Positions 44,805 through 54,998 of a stretch of 64,000 bases of DNA are shown in pieces; within the stretch, counting starts at the first letter, position 1, and every line of letters begins with the position of its first letter. The DNA comes from Perognathus longimembris pacificus (taxonomy: Eukaryota; Chordata; Mammalia; Rodentia; Heteromyidae). Under the pieces are notes generated by a model, which was not told where the DNA came from, searched no databases, and saw only the letters and a list, made by a program, of their open reading frames with translations. Both the position numbers and the translations under genes were made by a program. The stretch is taken from positions 40,435,691 to 40,499,690 of the forward strand of contig NC_063174.1 of assembly GCF_023159225.1 (NCBI RefSeq). Direction: 5' to 3'.

Positions 44805-45680
44805 GTGGAGGGCGGTGAGAGGCCGCGCATCCTCTTCCCGCAGGGGCTCGGCTTCCCCAGCAGGCCCTGGGACCGCCCCCGCGCCGCCCCGCGCCCCGAG
44901 CCGGCCTCCAATCGCCCCGCCAGGCCAGTTCCCGGCCGAGGCCTGCGGAACCGAAACAGCCCGACGCCTCCCGGGTCGCCCGGCCTCCCCGCGCTCCCCA
45001 GTCCGGGGCTGGGACCCACGTGGAGCGCTCGCCACGAGCCGGGAAAGGCTGCGGTTCCCTGGCTTCGAGTCCGGCATGGCGGCGCCCCGGGTGATCGTGG
45101 AGCCCGCGGGCCGCGTGTGCTGGGACGAGCCCGTGCGCATCGCCGTGCGCGGCCTGGCCCCCGAGCAGCCCGTGGCGCTGCGCGCGTCCCTGCGCGACGA
45201 GAAGGGCGCGCTCTTCCGGGCCCACGCGCGCTACCGCGCCGACGCCCGCGGCCAGCTGGACCTGCAGCGCGCGCCCGCGCTGGGCGGCAGCTTCGCGGGG
45301 CTCGAGCCCATGGGGCTGCTGTGGGCCATGCAGCCCGACAGGCCCTTCTGGCGCCTGGTCAAGCGGGACGTGCAGACGCCCTTGCAGGTGGAGCTGGAGG
45401 TGCTGGACGACCGCGAGCCCCACGAGCCCCAGGAGTCCGCCGGGCCCGAGGGCGGGCGGGTGCTGGCGCGCGCGGTGCACGAGCGGCACTTCATGGCGGC
45501 CGGGGTGCGGCGGGTGCCGGTGCGCGAGGGCCGGGTGCGGGCCACGCTCTTCCTGCCGCCAGGTGAGCTAGGACTTGTGAAGTTGAGTTTGCCACCGCTG
45601 GTCTCCCCGTGGTGCCCCTGCTGGGTTCGGCGCCTCTGCCCTCGCGGGGGATCTGGGATTGGCAGCTTCCACGTAGACAA
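44805..45680 (+). promoter_or_regulatory. CpG island, Acot4 promoter and exon 1
   Basis: Dense CpG runs from about 44805 through exon 1 into the start of intron 1. The 5' part (44805-45070) is unrelated to the Acot1 promoter, although the exon it feeds is nearly identical, so Acot4 expression can differ from Acot1. Confidence 0.6.
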
Positions 45681-46032
45681 CGTCAATGGCTGCTCAATCA
45701 GTTTGAAGGGTTTGGTTGTTAGGCTCTGTACAGTATCATTTGCTTATATTATCTCATTTAATAATAGCATCCCAACGAAGTGAGTACCATTACTCTGTGG
45801 TTGACAAAAGGTTCACTTTGCTATTTATTATTCACTGCCTCCCAGCAGCAGCAGGCATGGTGAGGTGAAATGATGACAGCCAAGGAGACACTATGGCCTT
45901 CTGTGGTGATCTGGCACATTGGGTCACTTCTTCACCCATTTCTGTCATACTTCAGACCTTGCTGCCTTCCTCATCAAAAGCCAACTCCATTGTTTCAGTT
46001 TTCTTTCCTCCTACATAGACATCTGGAATGTC

Positions 46033-46067
<35 letters not shown>

Positions 46068-46079
46068 CGGTGGTGGTGG

Positions 46080-46119
<40 letters not shown>

Positions 46120-49100
46120 CGGTGGTGGTGGTGGAGAGATGGGGACAGGCTCTGGGACAGAGGCAGCACAACATGCACCTTTCTTTCAAATTCTTCTAGG
46201 TCCAGTCCTCCACCTGTGACTGGAGGACCTGTGAATGCCTGTCACTTGAAACATCGCCCTCTGTGATAATTCCTTAACAAAAGCTTTTACCACTCTCCCT
46301 TGCAATAACTAAGGCTTCTTCAAACCTGGCAGATAACTCCTAGAGTTATGGACAGGGTTAAATCATCAATGCGAAGTTCCCCTTGTTTTGGATTTTTCTC
46401 CCTCTAAGGCACTCTTAGTAGTGATCTGGAGATACTGTCTTCTTACCTTTGATCCATAGAAACTCGATAAATAATTTAGAAAAGTAGCCAAACACAGGTG
46501 GCTCGTGCTTATAATCCTATCTGCTCAGGAGGCTGAGATCTGAGAATTACAGTTCAAAGCCATTTCAGGCAGGAAAGTCTGTGAGACTCCAATTAAATCA
46601 GAAAAAACCAGAAGTGGCATTGTGGCTCAAGTGGTAGAGTGCTAGCCTTGAATGAAAGGAGCTCTGGGACAGCACTGAGGCCCAGAGTTCAAGCCTGAGG
46701 ACTGGCATAAGTGAATGAATGAATATTTTTAAAATCCAGAAGTGGTGCTGTAGCTCAAATGGTAGCGCACTAGACTTGAGCAAAAAAAGCTCAGGACAGC
46801 ACCCAGGTCTTGGAACCCAGGACTAGCAAAAAAAAAAAAAAAAAAGTGTCTACCCAGAATGTAGATTCCTTTTTTTTTTTTTTTTTTTTTTGCCAGTCCT
46901 GGGGCTTGGACTCAGGGCCTGAGCACTGTCCCTGGCTTCTTTTTGCTCAAGTCTAGCACTCTGCCACTTGAGCCACAGAGAGCCACAGAGATACTTCTGG
47001 CCTTTTCTATATATGTGGTGCTGGAGAATTGAACCCAGGGCTTCATGTATACGAGGCAAGCACTCTTACCACTAGGTCATATTCCCAGCCTAGAATGTAG
47101 ATTCTTTTTTTTTTTTTTTTTTTTTTTGACAGTCCTGAGGCTTGGACTCAAGGCCTGAGCACTGTCCCTGGCTTCTTTTTGCTCAAGGCTAGCACTCTGC
47201 CACTTGAGCCACAGCGCCACTTCTGGCCATTTTCTGTATATGTGGTGCTGGGGAATTGAACCCAGAGCTTCATGTATAAGAGGCAAGCACTCTTGCCACT
47301 AGGCCATATCCCCAGCCCCAAAATGTAGATTCTTTAAGTTGTATAATGCTTCCTTTATAATACACCCCCCTTTTCTTTTTAGGCCATGGACCCTTCCCAG
47401 GGATCATTGACGTGTTTGGTCTTGGAGGGGGCCTATTGGAATATCGAGCTAGCCTTCTGGCTGGCCATGGCTTTGCCACCTTGGCTGTAGCTTTTTCTAA
47501 CTTTGAAGATCTCCCTAAGGATTATAACTGCTTATTGGTGGACTACTTTGAAGAAGCCATGTGCTACATGCTTCAGCACCCCCAGGTATGCCTCCTGCCT
47601 TTTATTTAATCAGTCTCTAGGAATCTCTCCATAGAGGGTGTCACTTGTACCAGGTGCACTAAAGCTGCCCTCTTACTTTTTTCCCATATGTTTCTTTTGG
47701 CGATTTCCTTAGTTTCATGTGTCTAATATTTCCCTCTATCAAATGGATACTTGCTGTAGAATTAATTGTAAAATCGATGCCAAATCTCACTTAGTGACAT
47801 TGGGATTTCTCTCTCTCTTTTTTTTTTCTTTTGCCAGTCCTGGGCCTTGGACTCAGGGCCTGAGCACTGTCCCTGGCTTCTCTTTGCTCAAGGCTAGCAC
47901 TCTGCCACTTGAGCCACAGCGCCACTTCTGGCTTTTTTTCTATATATGTGGTGCTGAGGAATCGAACCTAGGGCCTCATGTATACGAGGCAAGCACTCTA
48001 CCACTAGGCCATATTCCCAGCCCGGGGAATTTGTAATACAAATTGAGCTCCTCATCATCTTTGCATGCTTGCTTTTTAAAAATACATTTGAATATTTTAA
48101 ATATATTTTAATGTATGTTTCATAAGTCAGATAATGAGTACATTTCTTTTTGGATAGTGTCACACCTTTCTTGGCTCTCTCCCAGTTTTTCTGTCCTGTC
48201 CCTGTCCCCACTCACTAGTTGCTAATTTTCAACATGGTGTCTCCCATAGTTAAGTACCACTGCTGCATTTGTTTTTACTGTTTAATTTTCGGGCATCAGA
48301 GTATGTTTTCACATTTTGATCAGAATGTTCCTTCTTAGCCTTCAAGGTTAAGAACTCCTGAAGTGGACTCTGACATCTTGCTTTGTTTTCTTGAGATTAA
48401 TCATTTGCCAATATATTTGGATTGGGGCTGATGAATGTTTCACATCTTGGAATAGAGCTTGATTCCACATGGTTGACTATCAAGTCATATAAAGACAAAG
48501 ATCTGTTTCACTTGGAATGAGGCTCTGAACTTGACAGTTGCTATGGCTCAGTCTTTTCTACTAGACGATCCTTCAGGAACATTTTTAACCAATTAGTAAA
48601 TTAGACAGCAAGTATGATTTGTTTGCTCTGTGTTTAGGCAAATATTTAGTACTTGGAAAAACTCCCTTTAGTGAATGTGAACAACTCACTCTTTTTCTTT
48701 TCTTCCAGGTAAAGGGCCCAGGAATTGGACTTTTAGGCATTTCTCTGGGAGCTGATATTTGTCTCTCAATGGCCTCATTCTTGAAGAATGTCTCAGCCAC
48801 AGTTGCCATCAATGGCTCTTGCTTCAGTGCAAACAGAACCATACAATACAAGCAGACTAAGATCCCACCATTAGGCCATGACCTGAGGAGAACTAAGATG
48901 GCTTTCTCAGGCATTCTGGACATCCTGGATACACGGAATGATCTTATAGGAGGGTATAACAACCCCAGTATGATTCCAATAGAGAAGGCCCAGGGGCCCA
49001 TCCTCTTCATTGTTGGCCAGGACGATCATAACTGGAGGAGCGAGTTATATGCCCAAACCGCCTCTGACCGGCTACAGGCTCATGGAAAGGAAAAACCCCA

Positions 49101-49311
49101 GATCATCTCCTATCCTGGGACTGGGCACTACATTGAGCCTCCTTACTTCCCCATGTGCCCAGCATCCCTGCACCTATTACTAAAGAAAGCTGTAATGTGG
49201 GGTGGGGAAGTCAGGGCTCACTCTAAGGCCCAGATAGATGCATGGGAACAAATTCTATGCTTCTTCCACAAACACTTGGGTGGTTCCCAGAAGAAGACTT
49301 GTAAATTGTAA
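45076..49311 (+). CDS. Acot4: Acyl-CoA thioesterase 4-like, peroxisomal type (3 exons, intact)
   Basis: Exons 45076-45562, 47383-47585 and 48709-49311 join in frame to 430 residues with GT-AG introns at the same phases as Acot1. The N-terminal thioesterase/BAAT domain is followed by the alpha/beta-hydrolase. The triad is Ser242 (GISLGAD), Asp336 (GQDDHNW) and His370 ([10 protein letters not shown]). The exon 3 blocks [34 protein letters not shown] and LGGSQKK are what I know from mammalian ACOT4. ACOT4 enzymes act in peroxisomes on succinyl-, glutaryl- and longer acyl-CoAs; the substrate here is inferred. The final CKL fits a PTS1 variant; from memory, mouse Acot4 ends CRL and human PKL. Exon 1 differs from that of Acot1 copy A by one base over about 465 bp, whereas exons 2-3 share only about 60% of residues with it. 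The frame upstream stays open but has no ATG, so the start at 45076 (ccggcATGgcg) is preferred. Confidence 0.95.
46035..46138 (+). repeat. Duplicated (CA)n-CCCCGGTGGTGGTGG compound repeat in Acot4 intron 1
   Basis: Two (CA)n tracts (from 46036 and from 46081), each ending in ccccggtggtggtgg. The whole block is tandemly repeated with a period of about 47-55 bp. Confidence 0.9.
46487..46835 (+). mobile_element. B1-like/Geo SINE plus an extra Geo-like half
   Basis: Full composite at 46487-46715, then a second Geo-like half (agaagtggtgctgtagctca) to an A-run at 46835. Confidence 0.7.
46869..47091 (-). mobile_element. IDL-Geo SINE in Acot4 intron 1
   Basis: Reverse copy with an internal 11-bp duplication (agccacagag). 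Shares its target sequence with the next SINE. Confidence 0.93.
47106..47319 (-). mobile_element. IDL-Geo SINE in Acot4 intron 1
   Basis: Second reverse copy inserted in the same target; aatgtagattc(c/t)tt occurs before, between and after the pair. Confidence 0.94.
47818..48022 (-). mobile_element. IDL-Geo SINE in Acot4 intron 2
   Basis: Reverse full-length copy, gccagtcctgggccttggac to ggccatattcccagccc. Confidence 0.92.
48025..48700. other. Acot4 intron 2, unique sequence
   Basis: AT-rich intron with no repeat or exon that I recognise before the acceptor tcttccag at 48701-48708. Confidence 0.5.
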
Positions 49312-49542
49312 CACATTTATTAGTCTGTTGTTGACATGGAAGATTCGAGGTCAAATTGTAGTGTTTGGTAATATTATGTGAATCATTTTCCCCATAAACA
49401 ATACTAAATTCATTCTTTGAAATTTTAGATCACTTTATTGAATAGGTTGTATTTGTCCATACTGTATTTATGAATGTATCACAGGCTTACTGCAGAAGAT
49501 TCAGACATATATAACACAAGAAAATATAAAAGCATGATCACT

Positions 49543-49548
49543 ATTAAA
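49543..49548 (+). other. ATTAAA, candidate poly(A) signal of Acot4
   Basis: No canonical AATAAA lies close to the stop. This common variant is about 230 bp downstream. Confidence 0.35.
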
Positions 49549-49596
49549 ACTTAAATTTCTTTTTAGGTTTTAAGGGTTCTTTTAGTAGGTGAATTG

Positions 49597-49856
49597 TGTG
49601 TGTCTGTGTGTGTGTATACGCACTCACCAATAGTAGAGCCTGAATTCAGGGCCTGGATGCTGTTCCTTAGCTTTTTTGCTCAAGAATGGTACTCTACCAC
49701 TCGAACCACATTTCTGCTTCTCCATCTCTAGCTTTTTGGTGGTTACGTGGCATAAGCATCTCATGGACTTTTCTGCCCAGGCTGGCTTTAAACTGTGATC
49801 CTCAGATCTCAGCCTCTTGAGTAGCTAGGATTATAGATGTGAGCCTCTGATGCCTG
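49597..49856 (-). mobile_element. B1-like/Geo composite SINE with (TG)n tail
   Basis: Reverse orientation: gcctgaattcagggcctgga, ggttacgtggcataagcatc, then head to gagcctctgatgcctggc. Confidence 0.75.
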
Positions 49857-49883
49857 GCTTGTAGATGAATTATAGAGATAAGT

Positions 49884-50449
49884 TGTCGGGACCTCAAGGA
49901 TCCCTTCTCCTCACTTCTCCGGAGGAGATGCCCAAATGTTGGAGTCTCTAGGACCCCCTTCCCCCTATCTCCCTGGGGAATGCCTGAACCTAAATTATGA
50001 AAGACACTCAGCCCTACCCCTCCCACCGGCAGAAGGAATAAGGCGTATCTTTGTGGACTTTGCTGAGTTGAGGAGAAATGATGAAATCCCCCCTCAGGTG
50101 TCTGACGCAGGAAGAGAATCCCAGGGAGACAGGTTGAAGGTTGAAAGGGTCTCCACTGCCCAGAGGGCGGGGAGAAGGATTTATTACAATGACAAAGGCA
50201 GAAGGGGAAGGACTTGGGGTGACTGACTGATTGGCTGACTGGGATGCCCATCAGATGATGTCATGAACCTTCCCCTGTGGGCGGGGATTACAGCCCCCCA
50301 AGAGCTGGGTCTCTGTAGAAGTCCCCGCCATGATGGCATGCATGTGTTTGCCCCCCAGGGGCGGGGGCTTCTCTTCCTGTTACAGATGGAAGGGGAGGGG
50401 ACAAGCTAAAGCCAACTATGGCCTCTTAAAGGCACAGCTGTCCCCAACA
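49884..50449 (-). mobile_element. Solo LTR, class II (ERVK-like) endogenous retrovirus
   Basis: 566 bp with TGTCGGGAC and GTCCCCAACA at its ends and perfect 6-bp TSDs ataagt (49878-49883, 50450-50455). Six-base TSDs are typical of ERVK. On the minus strand it carries a GC-rich U3 and an AATAAA. No viral gene is present, so it is a solo LTR left by recombination. Confidence 0.88.
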
Positions 50450-50456
50450 ATAAGTG

Positions 50457-50640
50457 GCTAGATATGGTGGTTCATACCTGTAATCCTAGCTATTTAAGAG
50501 GTAGATGTTGGGAGGATCACAGTTCAAGACCAGCCTGGGCAAACAGTATGAGACCCTGTCTGAAAAATTAACTCAAGCTACAAAAAGGGCAGGAGGCACA
50601 GTTCAAGGAGATGAGCACTTGCTTAGCAAACACAAGACTC
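50457..50640 (+). mobile_element. B1+ID composite SINE, old
   Basis: gatatggtggttcatacctg to gagaccctgtctgaaaaatt (B1-like), then an ID-like unit (gcacttgcttagcaaacaca). Confidence 0.65.
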
Positions 50641-51370
50641 TTCACCTGTGAAAACAACTGAGAAACTGATCATCTGTGAGAACATGATCCTCATTCCAAC
50701 AACTGGTAGCAAGGTAAATCTTTAATGGGCAAAAGCAATGGAGTGTTGTGTTGCTATATAAGGAAAGGCAGCTGACTTCTCCATTACAGAAGTCAGAAGA
50801 ATCCTTTGCTAGGAGGGGTGGGGAGCATCTGTTTATGGAATGGTCAAATGTAAGCTCTGCTCCAAGTCTGCATATGATCTGTTTTCTGTCTCATGTCATG
50901 GTTCTAAGACCAGGCTTGGAAAATCACAACATGACAGTCTTAACAGCAGCACTGACCAGGTGTGTTTGAAGCCACAACTACAAATTACTCAAAATTGACC
51001 AAGCCTAATATTCAAGAAACACTACAGCCCCAGACAGGATAAATACACAGAGCACTGTCCTTAGCCCACCATGTAAAACTGATTGTAGTGGCTTTAAAAT
51101 GTAGCTGTAAAGTCTTGGCCACTCTGCCACTGACATGAAACCTACATCCTCTCCCTTCCACATGTGTGAGCTGTGACTGTGTCAGTCAGTACAGCAGAAG
51201 TGATGCTGTATGTGTCAGAGGCTGGGTCCCCACAGATCACAAAAACTCTACCTTGTTTTCTGGCATGCTTGCTCTTGTAGCCCTGAGTCATTGTGAAGTT
51301 TGACTACCTCATGTTTTACAAATTTCATTCATTACAACCCATAGTAAAAATGTACATGCTATATCACATA
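50641..51370. other. Intergenic, mostly unrecognised; MaLR-like traces near 51090-51290
   Basis: tggccactctgccactgaca and neighbours could be old LTR sequence. No gene seen. Confidence 0.35.
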
Positions 51371-51376
51371 TCTTTG

Positions 51377-51482
51377 TCGTTAATTTTTTTTTTTTTGGCC
51401 AGTCTTGGGCCTTGGACTCAGGGCCTGGGCACTGTTCCTGGCTTCCTTTTGCTCAAGGCTAGCACTCTGCCACTTGAGCCAC
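51377..51482 (-). mobile_element. IDL-Geo SINE, Geo half only
   Basis: Reverse copy that stops after gccacttgagccacag; the left half is missing. Confidence 0.85.
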
Positions 51483-51935
51483 AGCTAGTCCCACCTCTTA
51501 AAATTTCTACCATCTCCCAACAGAGCCAAGCTGGACACCAAGCTTTTAACATGGTGGCCACTGGGGGACATTTATGGTGAGTTCATTAACAATTTTCTTT
51601 TAAACTCAAGGCTTCCCACTTGAGTTACACCCCAGCCCTTTTTGCTTTAGCTTGTTTTTCAGATAGGGTCTCCTACTTTGCTCAGGCTGGCCCCAGGCTC
51701 TACCTCTGCCTCTTGAATAGCTGGAATTACAAGCAAGCAGCACTACCACACTTAGCTTGCTTTTTTGAGGCAGAATCTCGTTAACTTTCTGCCTGGGCTG
51801 TTCTCAAGCCATTTCCTTCTATCATATTCCACTTCTTAAAGTTCCTACCATCTCCCAGCACCTCCACTTCCCATCCACTGGTAACCAAGGCTTTTACCCA
51901 AGAGTCTCTGAGAAACAGTTAAAATGTAAACCATA
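51483..51935 (-). mobile_element. Old MaLR-like LTR pieces around a reverse B1+ID SINE
   Basis: cccacctcttaaaatttcta and ccacttcttaaagttcctac flank a reverse B1-like unit (gatagggtctcctactttgc, gaatagctggaattacaagc) at about 51610-51760. Confidence 0.4.
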
Positions 51936-51939
51936 ACAG

Positions 51940-52420
51940 TGGCAAATGAGCATACAAATATTCAATAACATATGTCATCAGGGTTTAAAAAATAAAATGA
52001 CAACAAGAAGCAAAACACACATTAAATAGCAAAAATCGAAAAACATTAACAATACCAAATGTTGGTGGTAATATAAAGCAACAGGAATTCATCGCTCATA
52101 GGTTGGCAAAAGGCACAACAAGCATGTTAGAAAACAACTGTGGCTTCTATGTGATCAAGCAATCACCCACCTTGGTATTTATTTAAATGCATTGACAACT
52201 TCTGTGCACACAGATGCCTGTAAACTAATGTTTATAAGATCTTTACTCATCACTGCCGAAGTGTAGAAGCAACCAAGATGCCTTCCATAGAGAAATGGAT
52301 AAGCAGTGGCACACCCATACACTGGAGTAGTACTAAAAAGCAAAAAAAAACAAAAAACAAAAAAAAAAACGGAAATGAGCTATCACAGATGCACACAGAA
52401 CAACCTTAATGTATATTTTT
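51940..52420 (+). mobile_element. Old LINE-1 3' fragment
   Basis: aagcaaccaagatgccttcc, agagaaatggataagcagtg and acactggagtagtactaaaa follow the L1 ORF2 C-terminal order. Confidence 0.65.
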
Positions 52421-52509
52421 ATGCCAAGGAAGCCAATCTAATAGGTGATATACTATATGACTAAAACCATGTGACATCTTTCTTTGGACAGAGTTTGGGG
52501 GGGTAGGGG

Positions 52510-52740
52510 TGTGTCAGTCCTGGGGCTTGAACTCAGGTCCTGGGTGTGGTTCCTGAGCTCTTTCACTCAAGGCCAGCACTCTACCACTTTTAGCCACAGC
52601 TCTACTTACAATTTTCTGGTGGCTAATTGGAGATAAGAGTCTCCCAGGCTTTCCTGCCCAAGCTAGCTTTGAACTGTGATCCTGACATCTCAGCCTCCTA
52701 AGTAGCTAGGATTACAGATGTGAGTCGCAGGCGCCCAGCT
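52510..52740 (-). mobile_element. B1-like/Geo composite SINE
   Basis: Reverse orientation: ggggcttgaactcaggtcct, ggctaattggagataagagt, head ending gtcgcaggcgcccagc. Confidence 0.85.
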
Positions 52741-52994
52741 TTTATGACATCTTAAAAAGGCAAAGCTATGGAGACATTGAAAAGATCAGTACTTGCAAGG
52801 GACATTGGGATGAATGAAGTGATGGGAATAGATGAGTGCTCAGGCCCTGAGTTCAAGTCCCAGGACAAGCAAACACACACACAAAATCAATACTGGCTCA
52901 TCAATTGTAAAAAAAAAAAAAGTGCCATATTTATGCAAGATATCAATGACAGAAGCAACTGCATACAGGATGTAACTGAGGATGGTATATGATA

Positions 52995-53080
52995 ATTTTC
53001 TATACTTTCTATTTAATATTATCTATCATCTATCTATCAACTGTCACCCACCCACCCATCATTTATCTATTAATGCTCTG
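52995..53080. repeat. Degenerate (TATC)n / (CCCA)n repeat
   Basis: tatctatcatctatctatca followed by cacccacccaccca. Confidence 0.7.
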
Positions 53081-53429
53081 TGTGCCATCTCAGGGAGGAA
53101 AAGCAAAAGCAAAGGACTGCAAGTAATTTATTCCCCAAAGTTTCCAAAAGTGTTCCTTGCCTGTGTTGATTAGACAAGCAAACCAGACTAGAAAACAAAC
53201 AACAAAGATAATTTTCAAGATTGCTTTGGTCAGTCTAGTCCAAAGTGTAAACATGTAAGAGTGAACCCTTAATTTCATCTGAGGCGGAAAACAAAAAAGA
53301 AAAAAACAAAAAAAGGCAAAAGAGACTTTTAAGAAACAAACTATGAACAGATGTCTTTCATTTATTCCAATTTACCAGAAATATAATTCACATTCAACTT
53401 TTAAAACTGGTAAGTTGATTGGTTAATTT

Positions 53430-53653
53430 TAGTGCTGGTTCATGGGCTTGAACTCAGGGTCTAGGTGCTGTCCCTGAGCTTCTTTTGCTGAAGGCTAGTG
53501 TTCTACCACTGAAGCTACAGTTCCACTTCCTGCTTTTCTGGTAGTTTATTGAGATAAGAGTCTCATAGATTTCTCTTCCTGAGCTGGCAGATCCGCAGAT
53601 CTCATCTGCCTAAGTAGCTAGGATTGCAGGCATGTGCTACCAGCATCGAGCTA
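53430..53653 (-). mobile_element. B1-like/Geo composite SINE
   Basis: Reverse orientation: gggcttgaactcagggtcta through gctaccagcatcgagct. Confidence 0.8.
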
Positions 53654-54170
53654 TTTTTTTGTCTTGACTAATATTCTAAAACAAAAGTTGTAAGATCTTG
53701 CATATGTGTTTATGTTTATTATAAATGTGTGAATGTATAATGTATCTCAATGGTAAAAAACAAATCTCCTGAAGAATTCTGTTTAACTTGGCTTCCAGAT
53801 AGATGAATACTCAGGCTAACTGTAAGTTATTATGTTAATAATACTATAGTGGGTAATAATACAATAAGTATCCTAAAATGACTTTTGAGTCACATAACTT
53901 AAACCTTTGCTAAATAAACTGATTTTAACTTCGTTGGTAGAACAAAAATGAAATGTCTTTGTAATGATTAAACCTGAGGCCTAATGCCTGGAGTTCATGT
54001 CAGTTCTGTCCACTTGCAGGCTACTGTCTGCCAAATGAAGAGACTTGGCGAAGGGTAGAGAAAGGAAACTTGTTACATGGTACAGGCAGACACAGAATGA
54101 TATTACTATAGCTCCTCATCAGTCATCTCTAGGTACAGACATGAGTTGTAGGTTTGAATGGACAAAGAAT
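53654..54170. other. AT-rich intergenic, no recognised feature
   Basis: Nothing gene-like or repeat-like recognised. Confidence 0.4.
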
Positions 54171-54178
54171 TGGGGGGA

Positions 54179-54383
54179 GGGCTGGGGATATGGCCTAGTG
54201 GCAAGAGCGCTTGCCTCATATACAGGAAGCCCTGGGTTCAATTCCCCAGCACCACATATATAGAAAATGGCCAGAAGTGGTGCTGTGGCTCAAGTGGCAG
54301 AGTGCTAGCCTTGAGCAAAAAGAAGCCAGGGACAGTGCTCAGGCCCTGAGTCCAAGGCCCAGGACTGGCAAAAAAAAAAAAAA
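54179..54383 (+). mobile_element. IDL-Geo SINE
   Basis: Full-length with A-tail, TSD aaagaattggggg(g)agg on both sides. Confidence 0.95.
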
Positions 54384-54386
54384 AGA

Positions 54387-54785
54387 ATTGGGGGGAGGGG
54401 GATGGAAGGAAGCCAAGATCAGTGGTCCCAGACAAAAGTGTGATCAGATGGTCATTTTTTAGTCCTTGCATTGAGAGGGGTTCTGTAGAAGTTGCACCAC
54501 TTTATTATTAAGACAGGGCAGCCTGGTTAGGAGAAACAAGGCATTGATACCTGGCTAGTGCTCTAATCTTTGCTGGATTCCAGGATGGCTGTAAAGTGAG
54601 TGCAGGAGAAAATGGCTTGGAGAAAAGGACATGGATATAAAATGGAGAAGGCTTGGATGACAAGCTGTCCTCCTGCTTTTTCCATTGTAGACCCAAGTAA
54701 GTAGTCAATACTTAAAAGCAGCTTTACAGTACCACTTATTTTTATGCTTACATAATAGAATGCACACACATGACTTAAACACAGA
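54387..54785. other. Intergenic, no recognised feature
   Basis: Unique-looking sequence with short unremarkable ORFs on the minus strand. Confidence 0.4.
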
Positions 54786-54790
54786 CTTTT

Positions 54791-54996
54791 GGGCTGGGAA
54801 TGTGGCCTACTGGTAGAGTGCTTGCCTCATACACATAAAGCCCTGAGTTTGATTCCTCAGCACCACATATATAGAAAGGGCCGGAAGTGGCCCTGTGGCT
54901 CAAGTGGTAGAGTGCTAGCCTTGAGCAAAAAGAAGCCAGGGACAGTGCTCAGGCCCTGAGTTCAAGCCCCAGGACTGCCCCCCCCCCAAAAAAAAC
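54791..54996 (+). mobile_element. IDL-Geo SINE
   Basis: Full-length, TSD acacagactttt(t)ggg; tail of C and A runs. Confidence 0.93.
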
Positions 54997-54998
54997 AC

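Noticed and set aside
44815..45075. In-frame N-terminal extension of Acot4, rich in Arg, Ser and Ala, that could be a mitochondrial leader
   Set aside because: The open frame upstream begins only with GTG codons and contains no ATG before 45076. It is CpG-island 5' UTR without stops.
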